Part shown: positions 1 to 11,428 of the stretch, in pieces
Position numbering within the stretch: position 1 is the first letter of the stretch
How the letters are laid out: every line of letters starts with the position of its first letter
NCBI GenBank assembly: GCA_963693315.1
Contig: OY856186.1
Location: 134,546,428-134,610,427 of the forward strand
Direction of reading: 5' to 3'
DNA: 64,000 nt
From: Diogma glabrata
Taxonomy: Eukaryota; Arthropoda; Insecta; Diptera; Cylindrotomidae
Notes under the pieces: model-generated
What the model was told of the DNA's origin: nothing
The model's input: only the letters and a program-made list of their open reading frames with translations
The model's database searches: none
Position numbers and translations under genes: made by a program

Positions 1-213
1 CGACTGCAAACAAAAAGCCGTATAAATAACTAAATCTATTTAGGAACTTTTGACTGGAGAAGCATTATGTTCGTATTATGTTATTATGGAATCATAAAGT
101 AAAAGATTGTATTTTAACATTAAATTACAAATATTTTATTATTGAATAAACTTTTTAAAATATCATACAAATTATATATGTAGGTTAAAGAAAATAAATA
201 TAGTTATTAAAAA

Positions 214-1447
214 TTATTTACTTATTTTACATTTAAAAGTTTCTTTTGAGTTGGAAAACATTTTTGCATTTATTGTCTTAGTATTTAATGGTACAAAAGA
301 ATGAAATTTTTGAGTTCCACTTATAGTAATCGCATTTTTATATCGATTTTGTAATTTTTCTTTTGTTAATTGATATTCATTTTTATCGTCGTATCCAAAG
401 TTCATGGTAGATCCCCATTTTAAAGCCTATTTGAAAAGTTTTATTGGTGTATCAATAATATCTTTACCCGCCATACTATAACGGTGTGCAACACGCTTCA
501 GTGTACCACCAATCCCATCACAAGGTCCCTTTCCATGGCTGGTAGCATGAAAATGCCATTCTGCATCAACCTTAAAGTCTTTTTTATGGTGGCATAAGTT
601 AATTAGGTTATGTTTATTTTTGTATTGAGAAGGTGCACCGTCAGGGTTATAAATTATTTTCGTAATATTAGAATTTATATGCGTTTTGATGAATTCAATA
701 AGTTTTGTAATGAAAAGATGGACTGTAGTACTGTTGTGATCGTTTATATCCGAAATGAGTATAAAACTTCGGTGCTGTATATATTCACTTGCGGCACTTT
801 TAAAATAAATGACAAATGGACGAATAGTAGCTTGTGAATTATTATAATGATAGCCTTGAACCGCATCCTGAATTATGAAGCCGTAGTTTTCAGAAAAGTC
901 CCCTTGAACGAAGCACTTCCTGCTTCTAATTTTTTTTTCCTCAATGAATGTAGACAGAATGCAGAATGGTGTTTTGCTATAAAGCTGTGTGGTATCAAAA
1001 TTTGTAAACGGTAAATAAATTTTTTCATAAATGCTTCTACAGTTTCTATTAAAGTATCCAAATTGCATCGATCAGTGGTATTGTTGATATTTGACTTGAA
1101 GGATTCCTTTGGAAATCATTTAGTAATTTTTCTTCCAGTTGTTGAAGTTTTTTTGAACATTCATTGCACTTCAAAATATGACAATCTTCTGTTAATTCAC
1201 CACATGAAACAAAGTCAATTAATGTTTTATAATTCTGGAAAGCAGCATCAGTAATCCAAGACATATTAGAGTGTTGAATCATTAGTTTTATATTTTGATG
1301 TATGGTACACATGCACACATTATGAACTCCTTGGGATAATTTTATACATTCTTGTGGTCGAAGGGACGTGAATTTAGTAAATCCTAGTTTCACATCAGGA
1401 AACTTATTTTTAAACTCCACATAAGCTTCATTTAATGTACATAGCAT
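214..1447 (-). pseudogene. Broken transposase-like gene of the long-TIR element
   Basis: Reads in pieces from 1447 down to 214. The first part carries CMCTIHQNIKLM, the middle QGDFSENYGF and ISDINDHN, then NPDGAPSQYKNK and the strongly conserved ATSHGKGPCDGIGGTLKR block. I recall this architecture from uncharacterised, transposon-associated proteins widespread in invertebrates; the spaced acidic residues (QGDF, ISD, NPDG) suggest a DDE/D-type nuclease, but that is inference. Breaks: frame changes near 1075 and near 910, and a Trp-to-stop change near 425 when compared with the copy at 61356-61754, which reads through. The N-terminal part expected before CTIH is not visible, because the TIR arm begins only about 30 bases upstream. 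Confidence 0.7.
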
Positions 1448-1479
1448 TGCTCATATTTTTTTTATTGTACATATATAAT

Positions 1480-2071
1480 TTTTATAGTATTTTAAACGAT
1501 CAGTTAATAATAAAATATTTGATGTTTAACATAAAAAATTCTCTTAGTTTATAACGCCCTTTTTATAATTTTCCTTCAGAATAAAAAAAAAACTGATTCC
1601 CGACAGTCATATGCACAACGAATTTTATCTTTAAAACAAAAAATATCACTAGTCCTAAACTTTCACAAATAGTTAGATATAAAATAAGCTTCAATTTAGT
1701 TTTAAAAAAAAGTTGTAGTGCCATCTTTTGTTCAAATTACACCGTTTTTTTCAAAAGTAATTAAAAATTATTTCAAAAAATTAACAGTGTACAATTTTAA
1801 AACCTTTGTTCTAATACCTATTCAACGACATATCATTTATGAAAATCGATTGTGTAGTTTTTCTACAATCGCTCGTCAAAATGCACTCACATCACAAAAT
1901 AACAAAAAATTGAGGGGCACCCTGTGAAGACCCCTGGTCAAAAAAAAAAATTCTAAGAGAACTTGTATTTTTCATTTATGAAAGACTATCCATAAACAAA
2001 AAATAATCAAAATTAAAAGGGGTCAAGTCGAAATTTCCCAAAAATTGGCTGATCTTGCGTGAAATTGCTCA
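1480..2071 (+). repeat. TIR arm of the long-TIR transposon
   Basis: About 590 bp, AT-rich, matching the reverse complement of 60358-60955 and the right arm of 20315-21315. Recognisable blocks are the stretch around the CCCGACAGTCATATGCACAA motif (near 1600) and the AGGGGCACCCTGTGAAGACC motif (near 1912). It ends in GTGAAATTGCTC at about 2070. Confidence 0.75.
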
Positions 2072-2140
2072 AATATATATTATTATTATTTTTGAATTAT
2101 CTTAATGCCTTATATTTATTAAAAAAAACGTCAACGTTTT

Positions 2141-2290
2141 AATAGTAGATTCTTGTATGAGTTGAGAATGATGGCAATTCTTCACGAGGATGAAGCTTCC
2201 CGAAACGAGCGTAGCGAGTGAAGGTAATCATCCGATTGAAGAATTTCCATCATCCTATGCGAATACAAGATGCTATTTTATCCACGACTG
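2141..2290. repeat. Hairpin repeat with GC-rich loop, copy 1
   Basis: The arms TCTTGTATGAG...GGCAATTCTTCAC and GAAGAATTTCC...CGAATACAAGA face each other around a loop that holds GAACGAGCGTAGCGAGTG-type sequence (here CGAAACGAGCGTAGCGAGTG). The flank TTATCCACGACT follows. A direct copy lies at 7378-7533. Role unknown; it looks like a small foldback element. Confidence 0.65.
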
Positions 2291-2845
2291 TAAAATATTT
2301 CGATTAATTTCCAATTTGCCTGTTAAAGTTTTTATCACCATATTCAAATATGTAAATCATAGACACTAGATAGCAAACGAAGCTTAAACTTATTATTTTA
2401 TACTAGGGGGTATCCCGCGGGCTGCGTCTCCCCCACCCATTTCCCCGCACGCCAATAAACTCTTTGCCTTTTCATCCGGCTTTGATACAATTACTAAGAA
2501 CTATCCATCATAATCCAACCTCTTCTAATCTATTCTGTGTGCAGCTGCTGCTTAGCTATAATTCTACAAAAAACCCATCGTGAAGTGTACATACTATATA
2601 TTTTTATACGATCAATCACAAATGGCTGGAAATAATAATATGTATGAAGAAGCAGCTTTTGTTGTTCTTTAGTTTATTTACAGAAAATGAAACTATGCGA
2701 TGGAAAACAAACTGTCATATAAATAATAAATTTTCTTACTGATATCGAAATGATATAAATAATAAATTTCAAAGAAATGGCTGAAAGACTACATTATCGA
2801 AAAATGTAAATGCCGTAAATGGAATTTTTATGAATAAAAAGGAAT
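2291..2845. other. Unassigned stretch
   Basis: Mostly AT-rich, with one GC-richer island near 2405-2480 (CCCGCGGGCTGCGTCTCCCC). I see no coding frame, no matching repeat in the window and no clear structure. Confidence 0.5.
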
Positions 2846-3435
2846 AATTTTTATTTGGAAGAGTTTTTTGTGAACAATTAAGCTTAAGCACACATTGGAA
2901 ATCGCCTGAATTTTGCAATTCGAAATACCTTTTCATTTTCTCTAAAATTCATTTATAAAAATTTTTTGTGTTTCGTGCCAGGATTCGAACTCACATTCAT
3001 CAGAGACGTATGTTCAAATCCCGTGTGTCTTACACAACTTAGCCACAGCGGCGATGACGTACCATATTTTAATTTTTATGTTCAGATAATTTCTAAATTG
3101 AAACTTCATCATTTTTCATATTTACTTAAGTTGAATCTTTCGTCTATGATCACATATTGGAAATTGCATTTCTGTGGGATTTTTTGTATTAAATTTCTAA
3201 ATATTACAATGTATGAATTCATAGAATGAGAGAATATTTCGTCAAAACTTAAGTCAACATTCTAATCAACATCCTAAGTCACGAGTGTAAAGTCATTATG
3301 GTTCGTGCACAAAAAAATTTTCTAAAGGAATTTTAGAGAAAATGAAAAGTTATTTCGAATTGCAAAATTCAAGTGATTTCCAATATGTACTTAAGCTTAA
3401 TTGTCCACAAAAAACCCTTCCAAATTAAAAATTCC
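2846..3435. mobile_element. Foldback element with about 130-bp arms
   Basis: Left arm 2846-2972 and right arm 3307-3435 are inverted copies, sharing GAACAATTAAGCTTAAG, TTTTGCAATTCGAAATA and TCATTTTCTCTAAAATTC. The loop of about 335 bp holds a tRNA-Leu-like segment (2973-3053) and a third degenerate piece of the arm near 3150. Related arm fragments occur at 6965-7050. Probably a MITE or foldback transposon; no coding potential. Confidence 0.7.
2973..3053 (-). other. tRNA-Leu-like segment (tRNA-derived, probably not functional)
   Basis: On the minus strand there is a box-A-like TGGCTAAGTTG followed about 45 bases later by a box-B-like AGTTCGAATCC, with total length (about 81) and a TCTCTGATGAATG region resembling the long variable arm of tRNA-Leu. 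The T-stem has mismatches and the acceptor stem does not close well, so this reads as a tRNA pseudogene or a SINE head rather than a working tRNA. It sits exactly in the loop of the foldback at 2846-3435. Confidence 0.5.
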
Positions 3436-4235
3436 CCTAAAGTTGTCTATATTTCCTATAGGTCAGAAATAATAGGAGAAAAAATTAAAAAAAAAAAATT
3501 ATTCGTTACAGCAAACTAACAGCGGGATATTGTAGAACACGATATTGTGAAAGAGGGAAACACAAATCGAACCGACAGCTGCTATCCGGGGGGGAGTGGG
3601 ATGGTTTTTAGGGGTTGAAAATAGTTTTTCGTGATTTCTGGCTAAACCGTGCATCATATCAACAAGAGTTATATGTAAAAGGTGTAGGAAATAAACAAAT
3701 CTACAACTTTTGCACGGAATATTTTTACCCTAACCTCAAAATTTTTCGAAAAAAATATGACAAACCGATTTTTTTCTTTTTTCTTTTTTTCTTTGACAAA
3801 AAAAATTTTACGAACCTCAAACGTTGGCAAAACATACCTCTATTTATTGCAAAAAGGCAGTAATTTTTTCGGAATGGAAATATTTAGACGTTTTTGTTAA
3901 ATTTAATTGTTTTTAAAAAATAAACCAAATTTTTAACTGTGATTCCTCTTAAAACTACGCCTCCTACAGAGTTCAGTTTGGTTCACTTACTTGTTGTTAC
4001 CTCTTCTTTTGATAAGTGGTAAAAAAAGGTATACTGCTAAGGAAAAAATGGCGCAAAAATTGAAAAAACCGAAAAAATCACTTTTTTCGTGGTAATTTTC
4101 ATATTTATCGTTGAATGATTGTTACTAATTAATAAAATCATTTAAATTTTTATGATTACGTAGACGACGATTATTTGGAAATACATTAATGAATAATTAT
4201 ATACTTTCGCTACTTTCAGTTTATTTAAGTAACAA

Positions 4236-4808
4236 AATAGTATATTAAGAAACTAGTTTCATAATCGACGATTTTATCGCACGCAATCTGTTTAGAAAAC
4301 GACCCGCGCAGCGGGGAGTTTTCTAAAGGATAAGTGCGATAAAACGTCTTATGAAACGAGTTTTTTATACTATTTTTTCTATTTTGCATTTTTTGTCTTG
4401 AAATTTTAAAATTTTTTTTATGTTTTAATGTTTTAAAGAAAATTTCTAATTTTAATTCAAAATAGTAAGCTCTGCGTTTCATCATATTTCTATATATTTT
4501 TTTGTTGCAAAACTAGCTTTCATAAAATGTGTATTTTATTAAAATATAGTCAATTTGAAATTTTGTTATTATTACTAATTATTTTAATTAATTAAAATAT
4601 TTAACACTAATTTAGATTATATTTTAATAATAAGATTAATTAATAAGAATAATTTTATTTATATAATTATTCGTTTTAACTTTCACTGACGTTTGTATGA
4701 CCAATGTGACCAACCTTGAAAAACAAAACTTTGCGTATCTTAATGAAGGCCATTTCGATACGCATTTGGGTATCGAAATGACTTTATTTTAGACGCAAAA
4801 TAGAAAAA
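4236..4808 (-). repeat. 575-bp dispersed repeat with nested hairpin, copy 1
   Basis: The reverse complement of 45955-46533, close to identical. Contains a hairpin: ACTAGTTTCATAATCGACGA / TCTTATGAAACGAG around TTTATCGCAC / GTGCGATAAAA, with a GC-rich tip CCGCGCAGCGGGGAG. Ends in the TACTATTTT and CGCAAAATAGAAAAA motifs. No coding capacity recognised. Confidence 0.7.
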
Positions 4809-5561
4809 GTAAATTTTATTCGTCAAACATGTCGATCTCAAAAAGTGCCTTTTTGATTTCATTCATTTTTTTTATATTTTACAGATTTGTTATTTACTCA
4901 AAACATACTAAACCTAAGGACAATCGTTATTTTTTGTTTTTGAGAAAAAGACATTTGAATATAGTTTGATTTTTTTTGTACTTTGTGCCATACACTAAAA
5001 CCAAGTTTACTGATTCTATTAAACTTTTTTTGGTTTTAGAAGGTACTAAATGAGGCTTAAAGAAGGTACTAAATAAGGCTTTTTGGATTTTCTGAAGGTT
5101 TAATCTTTTACTCAAAACATGCTTAAATTACAGACAGACGTTTTGTTCGACGATCAAAACCCATTAGAATATTTGCTAGCAAAAATATGCCAGTTGCAGA
5201 TTTTGCTGAAATTTATCAAATAGATAGTGAATTTTCTTTTCAATTACAATGAAAAATTCACATTAAATTAAAATATATCATATATTAATTATCATATATT
5301 ATAAACTAAAATAAGTATATTTAATACTTTTAGAAAAATGAAAATTCTGCCAATCCGATGTATCTTCGAAATCAAATTGCTCAAAAACGGCTTTAGCAAT
5401 TTTAACAAACTTTTTTTTGTGTAATAGGTGATTAGTTAATCGTTGAAAAAAAATTATTTAATTGTTTTTGTAATTAATTTTAATATTAAAAAAACTTTTT
5501 TAAAGATGGCGCTTGGGTTGAAGATTAATTGGATTTTAATTTATTTTTTTTTGTAACAACA

Positions 5562-6081
5562 GGGGCCCTATTCCCGAACACATGTTTGTCAATCGACAAT
5601 ATTGTCAATTTCACCATAATGCTTAACAACTTTGTTTAAAAATGGTATTCTGTAACTCATATTTGTGTCAAGCAAATTATAACAAATTTTTACAAAATTA
5701 TAACAGATTTTTGGTACTAGATTCGTACTTTTGACAACTAACTTTTTTAATCTTAAAACATGCAAAATAAAATAAAAATATATTTAATAAATAAATATGT
5801 TTTATTGATATTTATATAAAAATATGATTATTTAATATTATTAAAGACTTAATTTTGCGTTATAAATTAATTTTTACGCCAATCGTTGAAATTTGAATAA
5901 AAAAGCCAACACACAAAACATAAAGCAAAATTGTGATTTTGACAGTAACTATATTGTTCTTGTCAGATTCACAATATTGTGTTGAATTTTCACCAAATTG
6001 GTGTTACATAATACGAAATTCACAATATTGTGTGAATTTACAATATTGTGATGACATTTATGTGTTCGGGAATAGGGCCCC
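5562..6081. mobile_element. MITE with GGGGCCCTATTCCCGAACAC termini
   Basis: 520 bp with a perfect inverted terminus of 22 bp beginning GGGGCCCTATTCCCGAACAC. Subterminal palindromes CACAATATTGTG or GACAATATTGTC occur once near the left end and three times near the right end, the kind of repeated sites a transposase might bind. No reading frame of note. Target-site duplication not clear. It is nested in the 3605-6797 element. Confidence 0.8.
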
Positions 6082-6797
6082 AGTTCTATCTTTACTCTAA
6101 AATATTCCAAATTAACAAAGAGGCTAATATTCGTGTTTTTGATATAATTAATTTTAAAGATTTTTAGTACGACTAAAATTGTAATTGTTGATTTTTTCTT
6201 CGAACAATTTCTATCAAGTTCAAAAACGAAAGCATATAATTATTCATAAATGTTTTTCCAAATGATCGTCGTTTACGTAATCATAAAACAATTAGAATGA
6301 TTTTATTAATTAGTAACAATTATTCAACGATAAATATGCAAATTACCACGAAAAAAGCGATTTTTTCGGTTTCTTCAATTCGCCCGCCATTTTTTCCTTA
6401 GCGGTATACCTTTTTTTACCACTTACCAAAAGAAGACGTAACAACAAGTAAGTGAGCCAAAACAGAACTCTGTAAGAGCCGTAGTTTTAAGAGGAATCGC
6501 AGTTAAAAACTTGGTTTTTTTATTTTAAATTAAATTTAACAACAACGTCTAAATATTTCCCTCTGAAAAAATTACTGCCCTTTGCAATCTTTTGCCAACG
6601 TTTGAGCTTCATAAATTTTTTTTTGTCAAAGAAAAATAGAAAAAAATCGGTTTTTCGCATTTTTTTCGAAAAATTTTGAGGTAAGGGTAAAAATAGTCCG
6701 TGCAAAAGTTGTAGATCTTTTCATTCCCTACAACTTTTACATATAACTCTTGTTGATAGGATGCACGGTTTAGCCAGAAATCACGGAAAATCCCCAA

Positions 6798-7189
6798 TCC
6801 CCAAATTAAAACATATTACATATATTGTGACTAATGGAATTGAAAAAAAAAACAGATTTAATTAAAACAACAACAAAAACTATAAATAACTTTTAGAAAA
6901 ATCCACCCTCTAAATTTATTAAAACAATAACAAAAAAACAATAATTTTAATTTCGGATTGGTTTTTGTGAACAATTAAGTTTAAGTACATATTGGAAATC
7001 ACTTGAATCACTTTTGAATTTTACATATTGGAAATCACTTGAATTAATATCTAGAAATTTAATACAAAAAATACCAAAAAAAAAATAATTTTATTGTTAT
7101 TTAAAAAAAATTAAAAAATAAAAGGTTCTACGTCATCAGCGTTACGAGTTACGACCGTATAGAGGGATAGACTCACGCCTATTATATTA
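6798..7189. repeat. AT-rich flank with foldback-arm fragments
   Basis: Around 6965-7050 two short pieces match the arms of the 2846-3435 foldback (CATATTGGAAATCACTTGAA twice). The rest is A-rich low-complexity DNA. No gene seen. Confidence 0.5.
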
Positions 7190-7840
7190 AGGATTTTATT
7201 TTATATATGTATTGTTCTCGTTTTAACCTTTTGCTAACACTATACCAACAAATAAACTATAGAACTGTAGTAGAATACTAGAATGTAACGATTGCGTCAC
7301 ATTCTATACACAAGTTAGAGAATGTATAAAATTACAATGGAAGACTACACATGGAAAGTATATATTCTTTAGTAGTCGTGGATAATAGTATATTCTTGTA
7401 TGAGCTAGAATGAAGGCAATTCTTCACGAGGATGAAGTTTCCCGGAACGAGCGTAGCGAGTGGAGGGAATCATCCGAGTGAAGAATTGCCTTCATCCTAA
7501 GCGAATACAAGATACTATTTTATCCACGACTACAAATAATTCAAATAATTTCATTCATGTTTGTATCGTTTCATTTCATTCGCCATATTGAATGAAATTA
7601 AAAACAAAACCAAACATGTTTGTTTATTTTAGATTTTATATATGTATTGTTTTTGTTTTAACTGGTTTATATTACTATACCAACAAATCAAGTTTTTAAT
7701 TTGATAGGGGAGTTTTGAATAAATAAAGCGTAATAAACGAAATAAAAAAGAATTTGATATATAGAAAAGGAATGAATACAAGTACAATGAAATATATACG
7801 CATGGAAAGTTTATATTCTTTAGTAGTCGTGGATAAAAAC
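7190..7840. repeat. Paired repeat units around hairpin copy 2
   Basis: Two related units, about 7190-7385 and 7630-7835, share TATATATGTATTGTT, ACTATACCAACAAAT and end in TTCTTTAGTAGTCGTGGATA. Between them lies the hairpin repeat 7378-7533 with arms GAAGGCAATTCTTCAC / GTGAAGAATTGCCTTC and loop GAACGAGCGTAGCGAGTG, a direct copy of 2141-2290. Arrangement suggests a composite or decayed foldback element. Confidence 0.6.
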
Positions 7841-8625
7841 ATTTATTTATTTCATCCAAATAATACACAAGAAGTTGTTCAAATTGCAACGTTTTAAATT
7901 ATATAATTTGTACGCAAAAAACAAGAAGAAACACAAAAGGGAAATTGTAAAAACGAATAATATTAAACAAAAACAAATTCCTTTGGCAGCTATGTTACGT
8001 ACAGCTTCTACTATCATACTAGTACTATGGTAAATTTGTTTTGTTTTAGCTTATATGTACTGGTTTAATTGTTTTAGCTAAGTTTGATTACTTTACATCA
8101 AAGTATTGATTTTTAATAAGAATTTGGATTTTTTGTTTAAATTATATATGTTAGAATAAGTAATTATGCTGCATTATTTATTAAGAATTATGGCAGGACA
8201 GTTTCCAAAACAGTTTTGTTTTAAAATAAAAACATATTTTTTAATAAGAAAATAGAAGACCATATCACTGATTTCCAAATTATGCAGGCATTTGTCTCTT
8301 GATTTTCGTGGTTCTATTTCTCGATTGATTATTAGGACAGGACCAATCAACAAATACAATTATGTCTGCCGATGAAGAATTTCAATTACAAAAAACCATA
8401 CTTTGATAAATTAAGTAAAATAATTTTTTTCAAGTATCTGATGAGATGAACTACTTTGTAACAACCATATTTATGTTCCAATATTAGTACAAATAAATAC
8501 AATTTTAAACATGGATTGAATTTTGTGTTTCAAACCAGAGGATCAAGTTTTTACCGCAAAATTTATTCACTTTCCTTACCGTACACACTTGGCCTTTCCA
8601 TTACTAACCCGACGTCTACCAACCT
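7841..8625. other. Unassigned stretch
   Basis: AT-rich, no long frame, no repeat partner noticed. Small reading frames here have no recognisable motif. Confidence 0.5.
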
Positions 8626-8872
8626 GGTTTCGATCTGCCACGTCATACTTGGACTACACTAAACCGAAAAAGAACGAATCATGGACGTTGTGCTGATTCT
8701 TTCTACAAGTGGGGAATTTCGGAGTCGCCTCAGTGGTACTGCTCCACAACAAACCATAAAACACATTGCAACTGTGTGTCCAATTCGACGATACAATGAC
8801 GACATCTCAGACATCCATTTGGCAACTCCCGATGTAGTAGCTTGGATAGACTCTATCGACGTAAACACCTAA
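8626..8872 (+). pseudogene. C-terminal remnant of a non-LTR retrotransposon (LINE)
   Basis: Two frames joined by a break near 8730. The first reads GFDLPRHTW and HGRCADSFYKWG, the second QTIKHIATVCPIRRY and ends near ATPDVVAWIDSIDV. This order (HGRC...YKWG, then a Cys/His region with QTxxHIxxxCP, then ATP...WIxxLD) is typical of the C-terminus of reverse-transcriptase polyproteins of jockey-like LINEs. Everything upstream (endonuclease, reverse transcriptase) is absent. This is a different family from the LINE at 9445 and 14801. Confidence 0.7.
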
Positions 8873-9444
8873 TGTTCGGAAGCACTGCCCATTGTTCAAA
8901 TATTTTACTTTTTAACTAAAAGACGCGAATCAAATCGATTGTAAGCTCATTTAATGTGTATTCATGTTTTGATTTATGTAGATTTCATAGAAAAATCTAC
9001 CTATTTTAAGTTTTATTTTTATTTTCACAACAAAAACCATACGCTAAATAAAAAACGTATTGTGCATAGATAATTTCATTGCAAACGACTTCTTTGGATA
9101 TTAAATAACATCTGTTCCTTTGGAACAAAATAACTGCTGAAAGCTTTTAGTAGATCAATTAAGTAGATCACCAATGGAACGCCAAAACTTTAAAAATATT
9201 TCAAATCTACATAATTTTATTATTATTGAAAATAATTATTTTGGGCTAATGCTTAGATCTGACTACCGTCTTCCGCCGAACATGAGAACTAGTTGTTGTA
9301 AACGAATAAAAGAATTACTGGCTCTTTTATTCGTTTATAAGAACTGGTTCTTATATTAAAAGAAAATTCATTAAGATTAAAAAAATTTAATATTGAGGGG
9401 ATATAATTTTTGAAACGCCAAAATTTTAATTTTTTTATTTTGTA
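8873..9444. other. Unassigned, with two small hairpins
   Basis: Near 8983-9015 is a partial copy of the hairpin module described at 21877 (TAGATTTCATAGAAAAATCT). Near 9287-9350 an inverted pair GTAAACGAATAAAAGA / TCTTTTATTCGTTTA forms a hairpin. No gene. Confidence 0.5.
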
Positions 9445-11428
9445 TTTTTTTTTTTTTTTGAATAAAATGTGTTGTGTTATAAGGTTTACAGTATGTGTCA
9501 CAACAACACATAAATACCTTTTAAGACCTAGGTCTAGACCTAAGTCTCACAGCAACTGGCGTTCTAAGGTCATGGTGAACGCTTTTTTTTAAACCTCTGC
9601 GGGTTGAAGTCACCTGAGACTAAGGATTCCGGCCAACTATTCCATTTGTATGCAGTTCGGATAAAGAAGTCTTTCTGCGATCTGCCAGTATGACAGCGTG
9701 GGATCTCGACCGTTTGACTGGTTGCAGTAGCCGATTGTCGAGTGGAAGGGGTGTAAGAATAAGTTTGAGGCATGATGCTGCTGATTTCATCTGAGCACTG
9801 TTGATGACGATATTTCTAAAAAAACAACGAGGTCAGCAACAGTGCGACGATGTTGTAGGGAATCAAGTTTTGATGTCAAAGTTCGATCACCTACAATTCG
9901 TATAGCTCGCTTTTGAACAGAGTCCAAGAGGGCCAAGATGGAAACAGAAGCAGCACCCCAAACTTGACAACAGTACTCCATACAGGGACGAATATAGGAC
10001 TTAAACATGGTAGGGGTAGGAGGTAGGACGGTAGGACTTAAACATGATAAACATGGAGCAATTGGTATGGAGTAAAAAATTTTTTGCATCTATTTAGGAG
10101 GCCGAGTTTTTTAGACGCGCTTCTTGCCATCGCCATTACATTATCGTTCCAGAGTAGGTCATTTGAAACTGTGACACCCAATAAACGAATGCTTTCACAT
10201 TCACCTATTGGTTCATCACACATACTGAATAAAATATCTTTGGGGAACTCGGTCTTTAATCTGGAAACAATCAACAGCTGTGTTTTGGTAGAGTTGAAAC
10301 TGACCAGGTTTTGGTCACCCTAATCGGCGACATTTTTTAGGTCTTTATTCACGTTTAAGGCAGCGTCTCTCCGGGCGGGATTAATTCGTTCGTGCATTTA
10401 CCTTTCGAAGGAAGGGGCTCGAACGACTTGTGCAGAGTACTATCATCTGCAAAACTATTTATTGGGTTGCTGGTGATTTTCAACAATTCGTTGATATAAA
10501 TCAAAAATAGGGTTGGGGACAATACTGAGCCTTGAGGTACACCAGCGTTAAATAGTTTAGACTCAGAAGAAAATCCGTCTAAGGAGACCGAAATGTATCG
10601 GTTGGTTAGAAAATTTTGAATCAGCTTCACAATATTGGGATGAAAACCGTACGCAACGAGCTTGTTGATCAAGTTGGCATGCTAGACTCGATCGAATGCT
10701 TTGGAGATGTCTAAAGTGATAACGTATGTTTCACCACCTTTATCAAGTATGCTGTTCCAACAAAGCGCTACATAGTTTAATAGATCGTGGTTGATCTTTT
10801 GTTTCGAAAATCGTATTGGCTTTCGGCTATTAAATGATTTTCTTCTAGAAATTTTGAAATGTGTGTATTAATATAATGCTCGTAGACTTTGGATAGGGCC
10901 GATAGTAAAGCTAATGGCCTATAATTTGAGATATCGGATTTCGGTCCCTTTTTGGGGACGGGCTGGACATTGGCCAACTTCCAGCACGAGGGTAATATAC
11001 TAGATTTGTAGGATTGGTAGAATATTTTAGTCAAAGTTGGTGCAAGTTCTTTAGATAAGGTTTTTAAAATGATGGGTGGAATATTGTCCACTGAGGCTTT
11101 GTTGATGTTTAACCCCTTTAAAAGTTTGGCGACTATTTTAGGTTTGAAGTGGAGTTCATTCATATTAACTCCTGCAGACTGGATTTGCGGTATTTCTTTA
11201 GGAGTTTCCAAAACAGTGGAGTTCAGAGCAAAGCGTTCAGCGGACAAGTAAGCTTTTCTTGCGGGATCGTTGACGATTAAATCAGTATCAATAATAGTTG
11301 GAATAGAAGATTTTGTACCAGAATTTAAAGAATTGATGGCACTGTAGAAACTCTTGTCAGAAATAGACATAGACGTAAGTCTCGAAGCTTTCGCTCTGTC
11401 AATTTCAGACTTTTCGTTAATAATCTTA
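9445..11428 (-). pseudogene. LINE copy A: 5'-truncated reverse transcriptase with poly-A tail
   Basis: The element runs right to left and ends in a poly-A tail (poly-T at 9445-9459). Reverse-transcriptase motifs in order: KKGPKSDISNYRPLALLS (about 10960-10910), the QYxFR region with Asp instead of the usual Gly (near 10805), GVPQGSVLSP (near 10535), the FADD catalytic motif (near 10455), and the C-terminal CQVWGAAS...VQKRAIRIVGD segment. Frames are broken at several points, and a small duplication of the ATAGGACTTAAACATG stretch lies at 9990-10045. Looks like the CR1/L2/Jockey-type group; exact clade not settled. Its 5' end abuts Gypsy sequence at 11429. Confidence 0.85.

Larger units (their letters stand above)
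1..2071 (-). mobile_element. Long-TIR DNA transposon, copy 1 (cut by window start)
   Basis: A broken transposase gene on the minus strand (214-1447) is followed at 1480-2071 by a roughly 590-bp arm that recurs inverted at 60358-60955, 12241-12762 and, as two facing arms, at 20315-21315. The outermost motif is GAGCAATTTCACGAAGATTC or its complement, usually next to TATATA. Positions 1-600 match 61149-61754 closely, so the start of the window lies inside this element. The opposite arm is outside the window. Superfamily not assigned: the long TIRs and AT-rich target are seen, the mechanism is inferred. Confidence 0.7.
3605..6797. mobile_element. 3.2-kb element with about 590-bp inverted arms
   Basis: Arms 3605-4205 and 6236-6797 are inverted copies. 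Shared landmarks: TTTCGTGATTTCTGGCTAAA, ATCAACAAGAGTTATATGTA, and the inner end with a pyrimidine-rich TTTCGAAAAAAAT block and GATTACGTAGACGACGA. The interior (4206-6235) has no long coding frame but hosts a 575-bp repeat (4236-4808) and a MITE (5562-6081); 4809-5561 is otherwise unassigned, except that about 5400-5530 matches the reverse complement of about 24700-24825. A non-autonomous long-TIR element is the simplest reading. Confidence 0.65.

Noticed and set aside
8659..8868. Minus-strand 69-codon frame opposite the LINE remnant
   Set aside because: The plus strand carries the recognisable LINE C-terminus; this is its shadow.
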